Position numbers and translations under genes: made by a program. This document shows positions 26,101 through 35,371 of a stretch of DNA of 38,993 nucleotides, piece after piece. Numbering within the stretch: the stretch's first letter is position 1; each line of letters begins with the position of its first letter. The notes under the pieces are model-generated. The model ran no database searches. It had not been told where the DNA came from and worked only from the letters and a program-made list of their open reading frames with translations. The stretch comes from Legionella sp. (GTDB lineage: Bacteria > Pseudomonadota > Gammaproteobacteria > Legionellales > Legionellaceae): positions 1 through 38,993 of the forward strand of contig PEQM01000029.1 in the NCBI GenBank assembly GCA_002786205.1, written 5' to 3'.

Positions 26101-28065
26101 GAATCACTTGATAAAAACCTCAATCCCAATTCAAAACAGTATTACTTAAAATCTTCTTTAATCGATGGCATTAACCAGCTAAAGCCTTTTCTCGAGCTAA
26201 CCAATGCCTACCAAACCCTCATGGAATTAATGAAAGAACCCCTTGGCCAATTATTTAAAGATACTTTGCAAGAAAGTTGTAATGACCTGATGGCGCAATG
26301 GAGCGCTTTGCATCCATTGTATTTTGCCAACGCCAATTCCATTAACACCGCCAATCCCCAACCGATAAACAATAGCGGCTTATGGTATGCTTTTTTATCT
26401 ACTCTTGTTATTCCTGAGCACCTCACTCAGCTAGCACAAGGCAAACCTTATACTACTCATCATGCACAGCAAGCCCAGGAAAAAGCCAAAGAATTGACGC
26501 AATCAATTGAAAGCATCACTGAAACCTATCAAATGGGACGCTATTTTCGTTTAATATTAAAAAGTCCGACCATCCTTTTTCATTTACTCCCTGAATTAGA
26601 AAGCAAAATAAAGCGATTGCGTAAAGCCACTTATGAAACCATACGTCATCATTTAAAAGACATTCGGGTTACTCTATATCGCCTACTGCAAGAAACCGAC
26701 AACCTGGAATTTAAATTTGGTTTACAAATTGGCCTTGTTTCAATTCCTACTAAAAAGATTCTTGAACAATTATTTAGCGGATTTATTGAACCACTAGGCA
26801 TAAGTTTACTGGAATCAGCTCAATTGATAGCAGACACCAGCTCTTTTGAAGAGCGCTTGCAGAATAATCTTCAAAAAAACAAAGAGGCCGCTGCAATGCT
26901 TCTTGCGGAAAAACAGCAGTTCGCTGTCTGGGATGGTTTTTTGAGACAATTGCAAACCATTAAAAAACTGCTGGATTCACAACAGGAAATCGACCCCGCA
27001 CTGGAAGCACAATTCACACAGCAATATAAAACACTGTATCTTTCATTACAGTATCAACACAGACATTACCCACTGGCATTAAACCAACGAGACAAATCCA
27101 AAGCACTTGATGATTTCTGTGAGCAATGTTTTCAGCAAGTTTTAAACACCAATGAGAGTAATATAGTATATCATTACACGTCATTAAGTGATGTGCTGTA
27201 TTTGACAAAACATATCCATGCTGCAAAAAAAGGAAATATTAACACGCTAGAGATGCGCTTAATGTACTTAAATGCACAAGCTCAATTTATTAATAATGAG
27301 CTACATGTGTTTGAAAAAGAAAAGCGAAAAGAAGCTTTCGAGAGCATTATAAGTCATACCATAGATCAACAAATAAATCAGTTATGCAAAAATATACCCA
27401 AACCTATTTATTTAAGTGCTGAATGTGTTGCTCGACTGTCTAGGACATTATCGTCTAAAAAAGAAGAACTAATTAAAAAAGCGCATGATATTCCTATAGA
27501 AAATCTTGAACAGGTTATTGCTAATGAGTTGAATAAACAACTAGAGTTATTTAAAAAAACAGAATACATGAAGGTACTGCATCTTAACTGTATTCTTGAA
27601 CAGATAGAGCGTTTTCAAGCTTACTGTGTTCAGGAACAAAAATATCCTTTTTTTGAAAATACAACCCCACAGACGGGAACATTAGATAATAAAATAAATC
27701 TATTGGCTTTACTTCAGAAAATGGCACAAGATGAAAGTATGAACGATCTTGACCAACGTATTGAAGCCATTCAACGTGAGGCGAAAAAAGCTTCATTTAA
27801 GTCTATTTTAATATCTTGCGATCATCGTGTGGAGTTCAACTCAAAAACACTAAGACGGATTTTTTATAATTTATTTCACAGTATTTTTAATTTTTTCGGA
27901 ATGAATTATGCGCCCAAAGACATCTATGACTCACTAAATCATGCCATTATCAAACCCAGTACCTCTATTGGTTTTTTTAATAGCGCTGGCATGAAAGAGA
28001 AAATCATATCTAAAGACAGTATTGAGCCTGATCCACTCAATAAGCCAGATTTATTCAGGAGGTAA
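23119..28065 (+). CDS. Giant helical protein (about 1648 residues), candidate effector
   Basis: 1648 residues from the ATG at 23119; a TTG twelve bases earlier (23107) is an alternative, and neither has a good Shine-Dalgarno. The protein is almost entirely predicted alpha-helix from its Leu/Gln/Lys/Glu spacing, with many segments that look like coiled coil (for example around residues 1080-1240 and 1400-1500). There is no signal peptide, membrane anchor or recognised catalytic motif. Residues about 823-930 hold a near-perfect tandem duplication of 54 residues (SRHxQxxFExxHQKE...IRHQHLSR). Large helical proteins of this kind in Legionella are frequently Dot/Icm substrates that scaffold host membranes, but no function is shown here. 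It is tightly coupled to the next gene. Confidence 0.75.
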   Translation: MTHQKHEVTSASDPSMSYYAQLMLFSSLVIKKPQQLATIAALWFTKSSQLSSYLGNEALYILESLYPELYDIIYVILTSKEQTNIDALYETIHPRIKILLNKEIAGYGVSLNDVHFQTYLSESFIKKTLLPLFLLVRDIPKFCQSIKEKQFFESVHNLKTQLSARLETTLHREIRKYLKIGADGLYPLVITEPALVTQIKKILNALSYGEQVISFINALELNPDTSYKLEALLEQKGTRRVSFITQIIWYLVFKDSRSGAYLSFPMDLTPQELNFLDEIERMIGFLRIIQSSLLEINMPLYQLFYPEINSLNMLLKHLERWTDGDTDNLISLRMKEMPLTVNHYLDIGRPLGTFVAQLNPQKEKTDYSDLTSQLSLLPGYLNQLSQLIYSYSDQPQKHVALTENQAEIYKDASIKLFYELSQLNDLSSWQQYLSILMPIRSNLTTLSCGSYEQIIQNQAAINAMAEHQLYLLKNIFLANLICGSDRVELYMGCAFGALTKPLMLQLNDLYQKTVGHINNLVNLKESNPDLLQLDNTSFLTLRLQNILQQKNEWQKKVDSTLKAKKNLKSFCTYFAPSLLPEKKIKLNEDYQSFKSYVIDYNPRLSVLIDQILATEGEWQFTMQELTLMEQSINELCDKDIATFNCYLTLADSRLVDLTKQIKSNLYALNPHKVHSILIINEPLYLKIDTALTQGDTAHSEHQFIENLINLTMKQRAALYDYYALRILSLVYIEEQIKLFLQQIDESNWLSNAKKVNAIIDRYRVIQPYLVDSIKQKQHKIDSLFISLLYASPTEKIKQPHVILSTMNTNLASLQKQISKELLRSRHRQTLFEFAHQKENTLLPHNAPLTLENDLGIRQDKSIRHQHLSRGAALEFIHSRHGQAFFELEHQKEKILLLNNEPLTLESDLVIRQGKWIRHQHLSRVSALMSKTLVKLLNQFDSSLKLPKTIDRADNTVPFPEMEQDLEALAVPSQVSWAKRLINVIHYINSTFKYLESLDKNLNPNSKQYYLKSSLIDGINQLKPFLELTNAYQTLMELMKEPLGQLFKDTLQESCNDLMAQWSALHPLYFANANSINTANPQPINNSGLWYAFLSTLVIPEHLTQLAQGKPYTTHHAQQAQEKAKELTQSIESITETYQMGRYFRLILKSPTILFHLLPELESKIKRLRKATYETIRHHLKDIRVTLYRLLQETDNLEFKFGLQIGLVSIPTKKILEQLFSGFIEPLGISLLESAQLIADTSSFEERLQNNLQKNKEAAAMLLAEKQQFAVWDGFLRQLQTIKKLLDSQQEIDPALEAQFTQQYKTLYLSLQYQHRHYPLALNQRDKSKALDDFCEQCFQQVLNTNESNIVYHYTSLSDVLYLTKHIHAAKKGNINTLEMRLMYLNAQAQFINNELHVFEKEKRKEAFESIISHTIDQQINQLCKNIPKPIYLSAECVARLSRTLSSKKEELIKKAHDIPIENLEQVIANELNKQLELFKKTEYMKVLHLNCILEQIERFQAYCVQEQKYPFFENTTPQTGTLDNKINLLALLQKMAQDESMNDLDQRIEAIQREAKKASFKSILISCDHRVEFNSKTLRRIFYNLFHSIFNFFGMNYAPKDIYDSLNHAIIKPSTSIGFFNSAGMKEKIISKDSIEPDPLNKPDLFRR
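25587..25895 (+). repeat. Tandem in-frame duplication, 162-bp period
   Basis: Copy one starts at 25587 and copy two at 25749, exactly 162 bases (54 codons) apart. Long blocks are identical, for example CCTTAACGCTTGAGA and GATACGACACCAACATTTAT. The second copy fades after about 25895. Confidence 0.9.
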
Positions 28066-28067
28066 CT

Positions 28068-30965
28068 ATGTTTTTGTCTACCGCGTCAATTACCAAGCAA
28101 CTTTTTTACGAGTTTTTGCACTTTGAAGTCCTGGCATTAGAGCCAGGAAAACCATGTCAGACAGAGCCTGGTACTTTGTTAGGAAGCTCATCCTCTGCAG
28201 ATGTTGGAATAGCCATTCAATTTGCTATAAATAGATTAAAAACGCTCGCGAATACATTGGATGCATCAGAAGAAGAACGACGACAATTTAATTTACTGCT
28301 GTCTGAATTGGCTGCTTATAAGAAAGCGGAAGGAAAAGAAGACAATCCTTTTTATGGCTATGCTGAAAGAGGAGAAAGCACAACGCATACTTGCGCATGG
28401 CTTGTATTTGCTCCCCTGTTTATTAATCCTATGGAGGCAAGCCTGGCATTTGAAACCCAAGAAGAATTCCTTAATTATCTGAAAAATCCTAAAATAGCTT
28501 TTCAATTTTCCAATCACAGCCCTATTGAACAAACCGGATTGTATATTGCAGTAAAAACCAACAATCACGAAATGGTTAATGCTTTTTTGTGTCTAGAATA
28601 TTCTAATTATCAATTAACCAAATCCGATTTAAAAACATTGTTACTCTTAACCGACGATCCGGCAACACGCCTGATATTATTAACTCGTAGCCCGGAACTC
28701 ATTAAATGGATAAGTAGTGATGCTGACTTAAAAGAGACTTGCATCAAAAATTTTGATTCCTTATCAGGATTTTGGCCTTATTTAACAGAGAAACAACGCA
28801 AAGAATTTATTTCAGAAACCAGCTCACAACTCTGGCTCAATCTTATAGATAATGAGTTACGCCCTTTACAAATACAGCAATTACTAGGTGATGACTATCA
28901 CCAATTAAAGAAAAAATTAGTACAGGATGAAAATATTATCCGCAGTACATTAATACCTAAGACGTTAAACTACTTAGATAAGACAGAACAGTTTCGTTAT
29001 TTACTCGAGCATATTGATCTTAATAAGACCTTTCCTTTACCTCACGAAGCCGAATGGAATCAATTGCTCTTTTCATTAGGTTATTACTCCAGGAATCAAC
29101 ACGTAATCACGCGCCGTTACATGCTTCCCAAAGAAGTAGCTCATGTACATGATAAGTTAATCCAGGTTTTAATCTCTTTGCCTATAGAAGCAGAAGCCAT
29201 TATTAAAGCTTTAAATGCCATTGAACTCTATGTTTCTAATCCTGAAACAATCGATGACTATAAAAAATGTCTTAGTGAAATTGCCAAGGATTCAGTCAAT
29301 AAAGAATATGAACTTAATTTTTTTGTTTTCAATTGGTTTGTTAAATTGCTCCGCTTTTTAAATATTATAGAACAATCGCCACTTCACCCTTATTTAGACC
29401 GATTAACACAAGTGATTCAAAATGAGCCGGTTATCATTTCTGGTGAGTTAATGAGTGTCCTGCCTTTTGTAGCCGATTATAAAGTTTATAAAATGTCGCT
29501 GCAGGCTTATCGTAACGGACAAATAGGTGAATTTTGGTCTAACTTGCCTTTAGAACAACGAAATGAAATTATTAAAGAACCCCTTCGTTTTTCTAAACTG
29601 ATTACTCTCCTTTCCATACCAGAAGATCATACCGAAGCCTTATTTAAAGTATTTGATGCACAAACTCTATCTTATTTTCACACTACCGTGGGCTTACATC
29701 AGCTGATTGTAAAAACACCTTCATTAGATGCTAAAAAAGCATTACCTCTTCTCAAAAATGCGATGGCAGAGCATAAGATTGATTTCTTAGAAAACAGCGC
29801 TTTGGTTCTTGAATTATTAACCAATAGTCAAGAAAGCGTTTTTCAATCACTGTCGCTTTTTTTCCAGCCTCATGAAGACAATAAAGATTCTCTATCTTTT
29901 CAAGAAAGCCTGCTTAAATCTTTACCCAAACCATTTAACCCTCTGCATTTTAATCGCTTTTTACAAGCTTATTGCTCTAAGGCAAACCATTTCTCAACAT
30001 TGCTACTCTACATTAATAAAGAAAATTCTTCCCTTGTAGAAGAATGCTGGAATCAGGTACCCAAAGAGCAGTGGGATAAATGGGTTGGCTGTCTAGAATA
30101 CGGAGAAGAGTGGTTGCCAACTTTAAAATATCTGGAATTAAATGATCGCATTGATTTTTTTGAAAAATTAAGTAGTGGAGACAAACTCACTGCCGATGAA
30201 TTTTGTGATTCAGTGACTAAAATTTGCCCTAGTGAAGATTCTAACACCATCAAAAATGGTGAAATTTTTAATGAGTTATGGAATAAAATACCTCCTGGCC
30301 AATGGGATAGATGGATAGAAAACAATCAACTCCCTCTTAGTACCCGATCTCTTTTAAACACCATGCCTCCTGCCTTAAGGATACAAGTTTTTAAAACTTT
30401 ATTGGGTATGCCGCAGGATGAACGTAAAGCACTTTATATCCTGGAAGATAAAACACTTGATGTTTTTTATCCTGAAGACGTAAAGAATACCATGACAGAA
30501 GCATCTAATGCGAGCATTGCCATAGCAAAACTTCAGAGTCTAAAAGACACAAAAAAAGATCAGTTAAATAATAAAATCAAGATTTTTAATCAATATATTC
30601 TTAACTTGCCTGAAAGCCTCAAGAATAAAAACTCGCTCTATTCTTGGTTTTTTTCTGTAGCCCCCTGCGATGCTATCCGTCCTAAAATAACAGAGCTAGA
30701 GAAATTATATAAAGAAATAAATGAAGATCCGTTTTTTTCTATAATAAAAAAAAATGAGCCCCCATATTCTACTTTGAAAACAACCATAGAGGCTGTAAGA
30801 AAAGAGTTTCGCACTGCTGCCCAAGATCCTGAGATTTCCGATAAGTTTAGCGACATTTTTATACAACTAGACAAACTATTTGAGGCCATGGAAAAAAGCG
30901 ATTCTGATTCATCTATGACAGACGAGCCTCAGGCACAATCGGAAAGGATAAACTATTCTGCATGA
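28068..30965 (+). CDS. Large ankyrin-like/helical repeat protein, candidate effector
   Basis: 965 residues. Its AGGAGG (28057-28062) touches the stop codon of the upstream gene and the ATG follows two bases after that stop, so the two are translated as a coupled pair. A conserved-looking N-terminal region is followed at about residues 145-215 by ankyrin-like helices (TGLYIAVKTNNHEMVNAFL). The rest is a helical solenoid in which a short motif recurs: LTEKQRKEFI, LPLEQRNEII, VPKEQWDKWV, IPPGQWDRWI, MPPALRIQVF, MPQDERKAL. A similar LPxEKQxxIL motif is found in the truncated repeat protein at the window start. The C-terminus is acidic and Ser-rich (EKSDSDSSMTDEPQ), as in many Dot/Icm substrates. 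The function is unknown. A decayed insertion sequence lies just downstream. Confidence 0.78.
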   Translation: MFLSTASITKQLFYEFLHFEVLALEPGKPCQTEPGTLLGSSSSADVGIAIQFAINRLKTLANTLDASEEERRQFNLLLSELAAYKKAEGKEDNPFYGYAERGESTTHTCAWLVFAPLFINPMEASLAFETQEEFLNYLKNPKIAFQFSNHSPIEQTGLYIAVKTNNHEMVNAFLCLEYSNYQLTKSDLKTLLLLTDDPATRLILLTRSPELIKWISSDADLKETCIKNFDSLSGFWPYLTEKQRKEFISETSSQLWLNLIDNELRPLQIQQLLGDDYHQLKKKLVQDENIIRSTLIPKTLNYLDKTEQFRYLLEHIDLNKTFPLPHEAEWNQLLFSLGYYSRNQHVITRRYMLPKEVAHVHDKLIQVLISLPIEAEAIIKALNAIELYVSNPETIDDYKKCLSEIAKDSVNKEYELNFFVFNWFVKLLRFLNIIEQSPLHPYLDRLTQVIQNEPVIISGELMSVLPFVADYKVYKMSLQAYRNGQIGEFWSNLPLEQRNEIIKEPLRFSKLITLLSIPEDHTEALFKVFDAQTLSYFHTTVGLHQLIVKTPSLDAKKALPLLKNAMAEHKIDFLENSALVLELLTNSQESVFQSLSLFFQPHEDNKDSLSFQESLLKSLPKPFNPLHFNRFLQAYCSKANHFSTLLLYINKENSSLVEECWNQVPKEQWDKWVGCLEYGEEWLPTLKYLELNDRIDFFEKLSSGDKLTADEFCDSVTKICPSEDSNTIKNGEIFNELWNKIPPGQWDRWIENNQLPLSTRSLLNTMPPALRIQVFKTLLGMPQDERKALYILEDKTLDVFYPEDVKNTMTEASNASIAIAKLQSLKDTKKDQLNNKIKIFNQYILNLPESLKNKNSLYSWFFSVAPCDAIRPKITELEKLYKEINEDPFFSIIKKNEPPYSTLKTTIEAVRKEFRTAAQDPEISDKFSDIFIQLDKLFEAMEKSDSDSSMTDEPQAQSERINYSA

Positions 30966-31048
30966 AGAAAATAGCTCAGAATGAATCTGGATCGCAAGCG
31001 AATGTCATTGCCTTGCAAGATGCAAGATTACACACTTATTTAAGGACA

Positions 31049-31560
31049 TTAGAGTCTGTTGACATTTTACCTGCGGCCTACGTGCCGTGCTTTATGCACG
31101 GCATCCAGTGTTCGTAGCGTATCTCTTTAATCTATAACGACACTTTTTGGTAATCTCATTGCATTCATTTGATTGATAATTTGACCTCGAATGAGTAAAT
31201 CAGTTTGTTGATTTTCAAAATTCCGAGCGCTCATTTGATCGCCAAATAGAGATTTCATCCGTGACATCATCGTTTCTACTCATGAACGACGAGGATAATT
31301 ATTTTCTTTTTTCCAAAAACGACGCTGCTCTTCTTTTAATGTTTTGCCTCGTCTTGAAAGTGTTGAATCATTCGGCGTACTTACATTTCATTTCATTTCA
31401 TTCATGCGACCAAAGAACTCAGCATCCCTTCTGTTGCTCTCTTTGTAACGCCTTATTCATATTCGTTTTCTTTTAAATCCTTTTTAGCTTAGTCGCATCT
31501 CTAGATGCCGTGCATAAAGCACGGCTCGTAGGCCGCAGGTGAAATGTCAACAGACCCTAG
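31049..31560. mobile_element. Decayed IS5-like insertion sequence with ~60-bp inverted ends
   Basis: The left end (31049-31108) and the reverse complement of the right end (31501-31560) match at 55 of 60 positions. Each end holds a GCCGTGC-TTTAT-GCACGGC hairpin (31084-31102; 31507-31525). The outer ends read TTAG at left and CTAG at right, both fitting the YTAR target preference of IS5-group elements. The interior, about 390 bases, keeps only the tail of a transposase gene, so the element cannot move itself. Family placement is inferred from the transposase tail and the ends. Confidence 0.8.
31127..31387 (-). pseudogene. IS5-like transposase C-terminal remnant with internal stop
   Basis: On the minus strand the frame ending at TAA 31129-31127 reads RGKTLKEEQRRFWKKENNYP RRS-stop-VETMMSRMKSLFGD and ends in NAMRLPKSVVID. 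The pattern RRS-x-VET-M-R-K-LFGD followed by ARNFENQQ is typical of the C-terminal part of DDE transposases of the IS4/IS5 superfamily. The TGA at 31282-31280 interrupts it, one base away from a TGG tryptophan. Another in-frame stop lies at 31390-31388, and the catalytic N-terminal two-thirds is missing. Confidence 0.7.
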
Positions 31561-31646
31561 ATATTCAGTTTTATACAGAAAATTAAAACAGCATGCTTTG
31601 ATCCGTCTATGAGTCCCAGTACCCCACTGGAGCCAATATCGAATGC

Positions 31647-32570
31647 TTATGCTTTATTTATTTCAAGATTTGGCAAAGCAAATTTCTGTTCTGAAATAAA
31701 GCAAAAACTTTGTGTGTCTTTTGCAAAACCTGCAACAGCTTCAGAAACAAGTTCTTTATCTTTTAATGTATTGGTCAGATGAAGTCGCAGCTTGGGTAAG
31801 GCTACATGAAGCAAACATTGATCATCTGCTTCCTTTTTGATAGAAACAAATTGTGACATTCTTACTTTATTGCCTAAATTATCTCGCCATCCAGCTATGG
31901 CTGCGCCAGTAGCATCTGCTTCTTTTAAATTAGCCGAATAAAATCCATTCTCATTATTTAAACGGCAAAAAGTCATGCTGATGTCATGAGGTGTTTCCTG
32001 CTTTTTGTCAAACCATATCTTTCCAAACCAGGCATTATTTCCCGTGACAAACTGTTCTTTATCATCTGCGCTTGTTTTTATATGACCATTTAAACGGCTA
32101 GTTTGCAGTGCTTGTACTTGCACTCCAGGCCGTAAAGATTGAAAGCCATTCTCTTCTGCTTGCTGTAACATGTCTATTTTAAAATTAAAACCTTGATTGT
32201 CAGTCAGTTTCACACCAATAACCCAGCTGTCATTAATTGGATTAAATCGCATTACTGCATGCCCAATATGCCAATTTTGCAAGGCAGCATTCTCAATAAC
32301 AGCACTGTCTTCGTAAGACCATTTTAACTGATTGGTTTGTCCATCAATTAATGCAGTCTTCACTTTAAAAAGATTACCTTGTCTATGAACTTGAAAAAAA
32401 TACCCGTATTGTTCTTCACTTTCATTAGTGACTTTTCCTGAAAATGTCCAACTTCCTATTAAAGGATCAATATTAGAAATGGGAGTATCTTCCACCTGAT
32501 TGGCATTGACTCTTATACAAACCAATAAAAAACTCAGTACTAAAAAAGCAACAACTCTCTTGGTTTTCAT
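31647..32570 (-). CDS. Secreted AttH/CrtC-like lipocalin-fold protein
   Basis: 307 residues from the ATG at 32570, two bases beyond the lpxK stop. This start is chosen because it opens a clear signal peptide (MKTKRVVAFLVLSFLLVCI..., cut near VNA-NQ), whereas an upstream start inside lpxK would add 14 residues. The mature protein begins with a domain like the AttH/CrtC lipocalin superfamily: GSWTFSGKV, a QYGYFFQVHR strand, NWHIGHAVMRF, and a second half with NAWFGKIWFDKK. It is probably periplasmic. The precise role is unknown. Its place as the last gene of the msbA-lpxK run hints at an envelope function, but the family assignment is tentative. Confidence 0.6.
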   Translation of the reverse strand: MKTKRVVAFLVLSFLLVCIRVNANQVEDTPISNIDPLIGSWTFSGKVTNESEEQYGYFFQVHRQGNLFKVKTALIDGQTNQLKWSYEDSAVIENAALQNWHIGHAVMRFNPINDSWVIGVKLTDNQGFNFKIDMLQQAEENGFQSLRPGVQVQALQTSRLNGHIKTSADDKEQFVTGNNAWFGKIWFDKKQETPHDISMTFCRLNNENGFYSANLKEADATGAAIAGWRDNLGNKVRMSQFVSIKKEADDQCLLHVALPKLRLHLTNTLKDKELVSEAVAGFAKDTQSFCFISEQKFALPNLEINKA

Positions 32571-32571
32571 A

Positions 32572-33540
32572 TTAACAATATTCCTGTAATTGTTGATGTG
32601 ACCACAATGCATGCCAAAATGAAGGCTCTACCTCAGCTCTTATAGGCAAAAAATACATGGTATCTTTAGCAAAAGAACGACATTTTATGGCATCTTTTTC
32701 AGTCATAATGAATTGGTCTGCATCCAGCTTGAGATCAGAAGGCTTGAACTGATAATGGTCTGGATACACATGGGACGTGAATTTTATCCCTAATTGCGTC
32801 AAAGTGGAATAAAAACGTTGGGGGTTACCTATTCCGGCCACCGCTGCAATACGCCCTTTTAACTTGTCTGGGGCTATTGCCTTTGATGTAGTCATTTGAA
32901 TTAAATCTTCAGGAATACATCTCATAGCAAAAGCATTATCCCATTGACCTTCATTAACAATGACGTAGTCAACTTGCTTTAAACGAGAAATAGGCTCTCT
33001 TAACGGGCCTGCTGGTAAACAAAAACCATTGCCTAATTGCCGCATGCCATCTATTACAGCTATTTCAATAGAGCGCCCCATCTTATAATGCTGTAATCCA
33101 TCATCACTAAGAATAATTTGACAACCGTGATGCTGCAATAAGTAATCTACAGCCTGAGTCCGCTTGGGTGAAATCACTACAGGACATTTTGTCTTTTGTG
33201 CTATCAACAAAGGCTCATCGCCGACCCAGGAGGCATCATTATCTGGTTGTACTTCATAAGGAAATGTCTTGCATTGCGCACCATAACCTCGACTCACAAT
33301 GCCTACTCTCAATCCTTTGTTTTTTAATTGAGTGGCCAATTCAATGACCAAAGGCGTTTTACCTACCCCCCCTACTGTAATATTGCCTACTACAATAATA
33401 GGGACTGGATAAGTCTTCTGGATAGATAATAAATACTTACGACGAATAGCACTTATTCCTCGATAAATCAAAGAAAAAGGATAGAGAAACCAACCTAATA
33501 GCGTAGAGTGATACCATATTTTATTCGCCCAATCCGACAT
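32572..33540 (-). CDS. lpxK: Tetraacyldisaccharide 4'-kinase LpxK
   Basis: 322 residues from the ATG at 33540. This ATG overlaps the msbA stop as TGATG, so the two genes are translationally coupled; a TTG one codon earlier is less likely. LpxK phosphorylates the 4' position of the lipid A disaccharide precursor at the inner membrane, using ATP. Visible features are an N-terminal membrane-associated helix ([16 protein letters not shown]), the Walker [13 protein letters not shown] (about residues 50-61) and the characteristic DDGLQH (about 143-148). The length is normal. It is followed immediately by a secreted lipocalin-like gene. Confidence 0.95.
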   Translation of the reverse strand: MSDWANKIWYHSTLLGWFLYPFSLIYRGISAIRRKYLLSIQKTYPVPIIVVGNITVGGVGKTPLVIELATQLKNKGLRVGIVSRGYGAQCKTFPYEVQPDNDASWVGDEPLLIAQKTKCPVVISPKRTQAVDYLLQHHGCQIILSDDGLQHYKMGRSIEIAVIDGMRQLGNGFCLPAGPLREPISRLKQVDYVIVNEGQWDNAFAMRCIPEDLIQMTTSKAIAPDKLKGRIAAVAGIGNPQRFYSTLTQLGIKFTSHVYPDHYQFKPSDLKLDADQFIMTEKDAIKCRSFAKDTMYFLPIRAEVEPSFWHALWSHQQLQEYC

Positions 33541-35309
33541 CAAATCACCGCAGCATCTTCTTGTACAACCCCTAATTGCTGTACTTTGTGTAACTGCGCA
33601 TAATGTCCTTTTTGAGCCAAAAGTGATTCATGAGTACCTTGCTCTACTACTTGCCCTTTATGCATTACAATAATTTTGTGTGCTTTTTTAATCGTCGATA
33701 AACGATGCGCTATCACTAAAGTAGTACGATTGTGCATCACGCGCTCCAATGCCGCTTGAATATAATACTCAGATTCACTGTCTAATGCAGAAGTGGCCTC
33801 ATCAAGAATCAATATAGGCGCATTTTTTAAAATAGCGCGAGCTATCGCAATACGTTGCCTTTGGCCTCCTGAAAGCAATACACCGTTCTCGCCAATACAG
33901 GTGTCATACCCATTAGGTAATGAAGAAATAAATTCATGTGCATAAGCCTGTTTTGCAGCAACGATAATTTCTTCGCGTGTTACATCTGTACGACCATAAG
34001 CAATATTATTAGCCAAAGTGTCATTAAACAAAGTCACTTGCTGTCCAACTAAAGCCATTTGCTCACGCAGGCATTCTAGATTGATTGTTTCCAAAGGCAT
34101 ACCATCCAACAGCAAACTGCCTTTTGTCAGATTATAAAAACGGGGTAATAAATTGGCTATACTTGTTTTTCCACTACCAGAATGCCCGACCAATGCTACT
34201 GTAGTACCTGCTTCTATAGTGAAATTAATAGAATGCAGCACCAAGGGGCCATCTCTGTAGGCAAAAGACACATCGCGAAATTGAAGATGACCTTTTGTTT
34301 TTTCAGTAAGCACCAGGCCCTCATCGCGCTCTAGTGGCAAATCGAGTAAATGAAAAACACTTTCAGCACCTGCCAAGCCTCTTTGAATGGTTGCATTTAA
34401 CGTGGTTAATGTCTTCATCGGTTTAATTAACTGTAGCATCGCTGCAATTATGGCCAAAAAAGACCCGGCAGTAATGACTATATATGATGACAGTTGAATA
34501 GCTGCCATAATGATGGCTGCAATTCCTATTCCTATAACAGCCTGCACACCAGACACATTAAGTGCTTTGCTCACCGCAACTTTCATGTCATTATGACGCG
34601 AATGCTCTGTGGCTTTATTGAATTTATTAATTTCGTAATTCATTCCGCCAAAAATACGAACTACTTTATAGCCGTCAATAGCCTCACTGGCAATCTCAGT
34701 CACCTCACCCATGGTTTTTTGAACTTTGTGGCTAATACGCCTTACTCGTTTATTGGTGTAGTTCACGATAAATCCAACAAAAGGAATGGTTAGCAAGAAC
34801 ATCAATGACAATTGCCAGCAAATAACCATCATCACCGTTAGAAGGCCAATGACTAAGCAAATATTTTGAACAAAATCAGTAAGCGCATCCGCACTAACCT
34901 GAGCAACCTGCTCTACATCATATAAAATTTTAGAAAGCAGTTGTCCTGATGTAGCCTCATCATAATAATCAGCAGGCAAATGAATGATGTGCGCAAATAC
35001 TTTTTGGCGTAGCACCTTGACAACGGACCGAGCAACCCAAGTCATACAATAACTACCCGTGGAACTAACCAAGCCTCGTAAAGTGATACCCACAAGAACA
35101 ATGAAGGGAATGGTTTTAACAAATTCCAAATCGAGATGAATTAATCCCTTATCTAAAAAAGGCCTCATCATGTAGGTGAAGCCAGCATCAATAGCAGAAT
35201 ATAAAATATTAGCAGCAATACCTAACAATAAAACCGGCCAAAAAGGTTTTACATAAGAAAGTAATCGCTTGTATAACACAGTGGTTTTTATAGACACAGA
35301 GAGACTCAT
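33540..35309 (-). CDS. msbA: Lipid A export ABC transporter MsbA
   Basis: 589 residues from the ATG at 35309. MsbA is a homodimeric inner-membrane flippase that moves the core-lipid A precursor to the outer leaflet using ATP. Six membrane helices lie in residues about 15-310, followed by the nucleotide-binding domain. That domain has Walker [10 protein letters not shown] (about 374), signature LLSGGQRQR (about 475), Walker [13 protein letters not shown] (about 500) and the switch AHRLS. The msbA-lpxK pair is a classic lipid A operon. The gene starts 42 bases after the stop of the helicase-ankyrin gene and has a candidate promoter in that gene's end, so it may be transcribed both independently and by read-through. 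Confidence 0.93.
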   Translation of the reverse strand: MSLSVSIKTTVLYKRLLSYVKPFWPVLLLGIAANILYSAIDAGFTYMMRPFLDKGLIHLDLEFVKTIPFIVLVGITLRGLVSSTGSYCMTWVARSVVKVLRQKVFAHIIHLPADYYDEATSGQLLSKILYDVEQVAQVSADALTDFVQNICLVIGLLTVMMVICWQLSLMFLLTIPFVGFIVNYTNKRVRRISHKVQKTMGEVTEIASEAIDGYKVVRIFGGMNYEINKFNKATEHSRHNDMKVAVSKALNVSGVQAVIGIGIAAIIMAAIQLSSYIVITAGSFLAIIAAMLQLIKPMKTLTTLNATIQRGLAGAESVFHLLDLPLERDEGLVLTEKTKGHLQFRDVSFAYRDGPLVLHSINFTIEAGTTVALVGHSGSGKTSIANLLPRFYNLTKGSLLLDGMPLETINLECLREQMALVGQQVTLFNDTLANNIAYGRTDVTREEIIVAAKQAYAHEFISSLPNGYDTCIGENGVLLSGGQRQRIAIARAILKNAPILILDEATSALDSESEYYIQAALERVMHNRTTLVIAHRLSTIKKAHKIIVMHKGQVVEQGTHESLLAQKGHYAQLHKVQQLGVVQEDAAVI

Positions 35310-35341
35310 CAATACAGTGAATAGATTAAAAAATATAACCG

Positions 35342-35371
35342 ATTGTAGCGCTTATTTTAAGTTAGCGCCAA
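35342..35371 (-). promoter_or_regulatory. Candidate msbA promoter
   Basis: On the minus strand: TTGGCG (35371-35366), 18-bp spacer, TACAAT (35347-35342), giving a start near 35335 and a leader of about 26 bases. The -35 lies inside the last codons of the upstream gene. Confidence 0.4.

Noticed and set aside
30962-31117. 51-codon ORF starting at an ATGA overlap with the large gene at 28068-30965
   Set aside because: Its ribosome site is poorly spaced and its second half runs through the inverted end of the decayed insertion sequence, so the overlap is probably chance.
31261-31476. Plus-strand 71-codon ORF inside the insertion sequence
   Set aside because: It lies opposite the recognisable transposase remnant on the minus strand and shows no protein-like motif.
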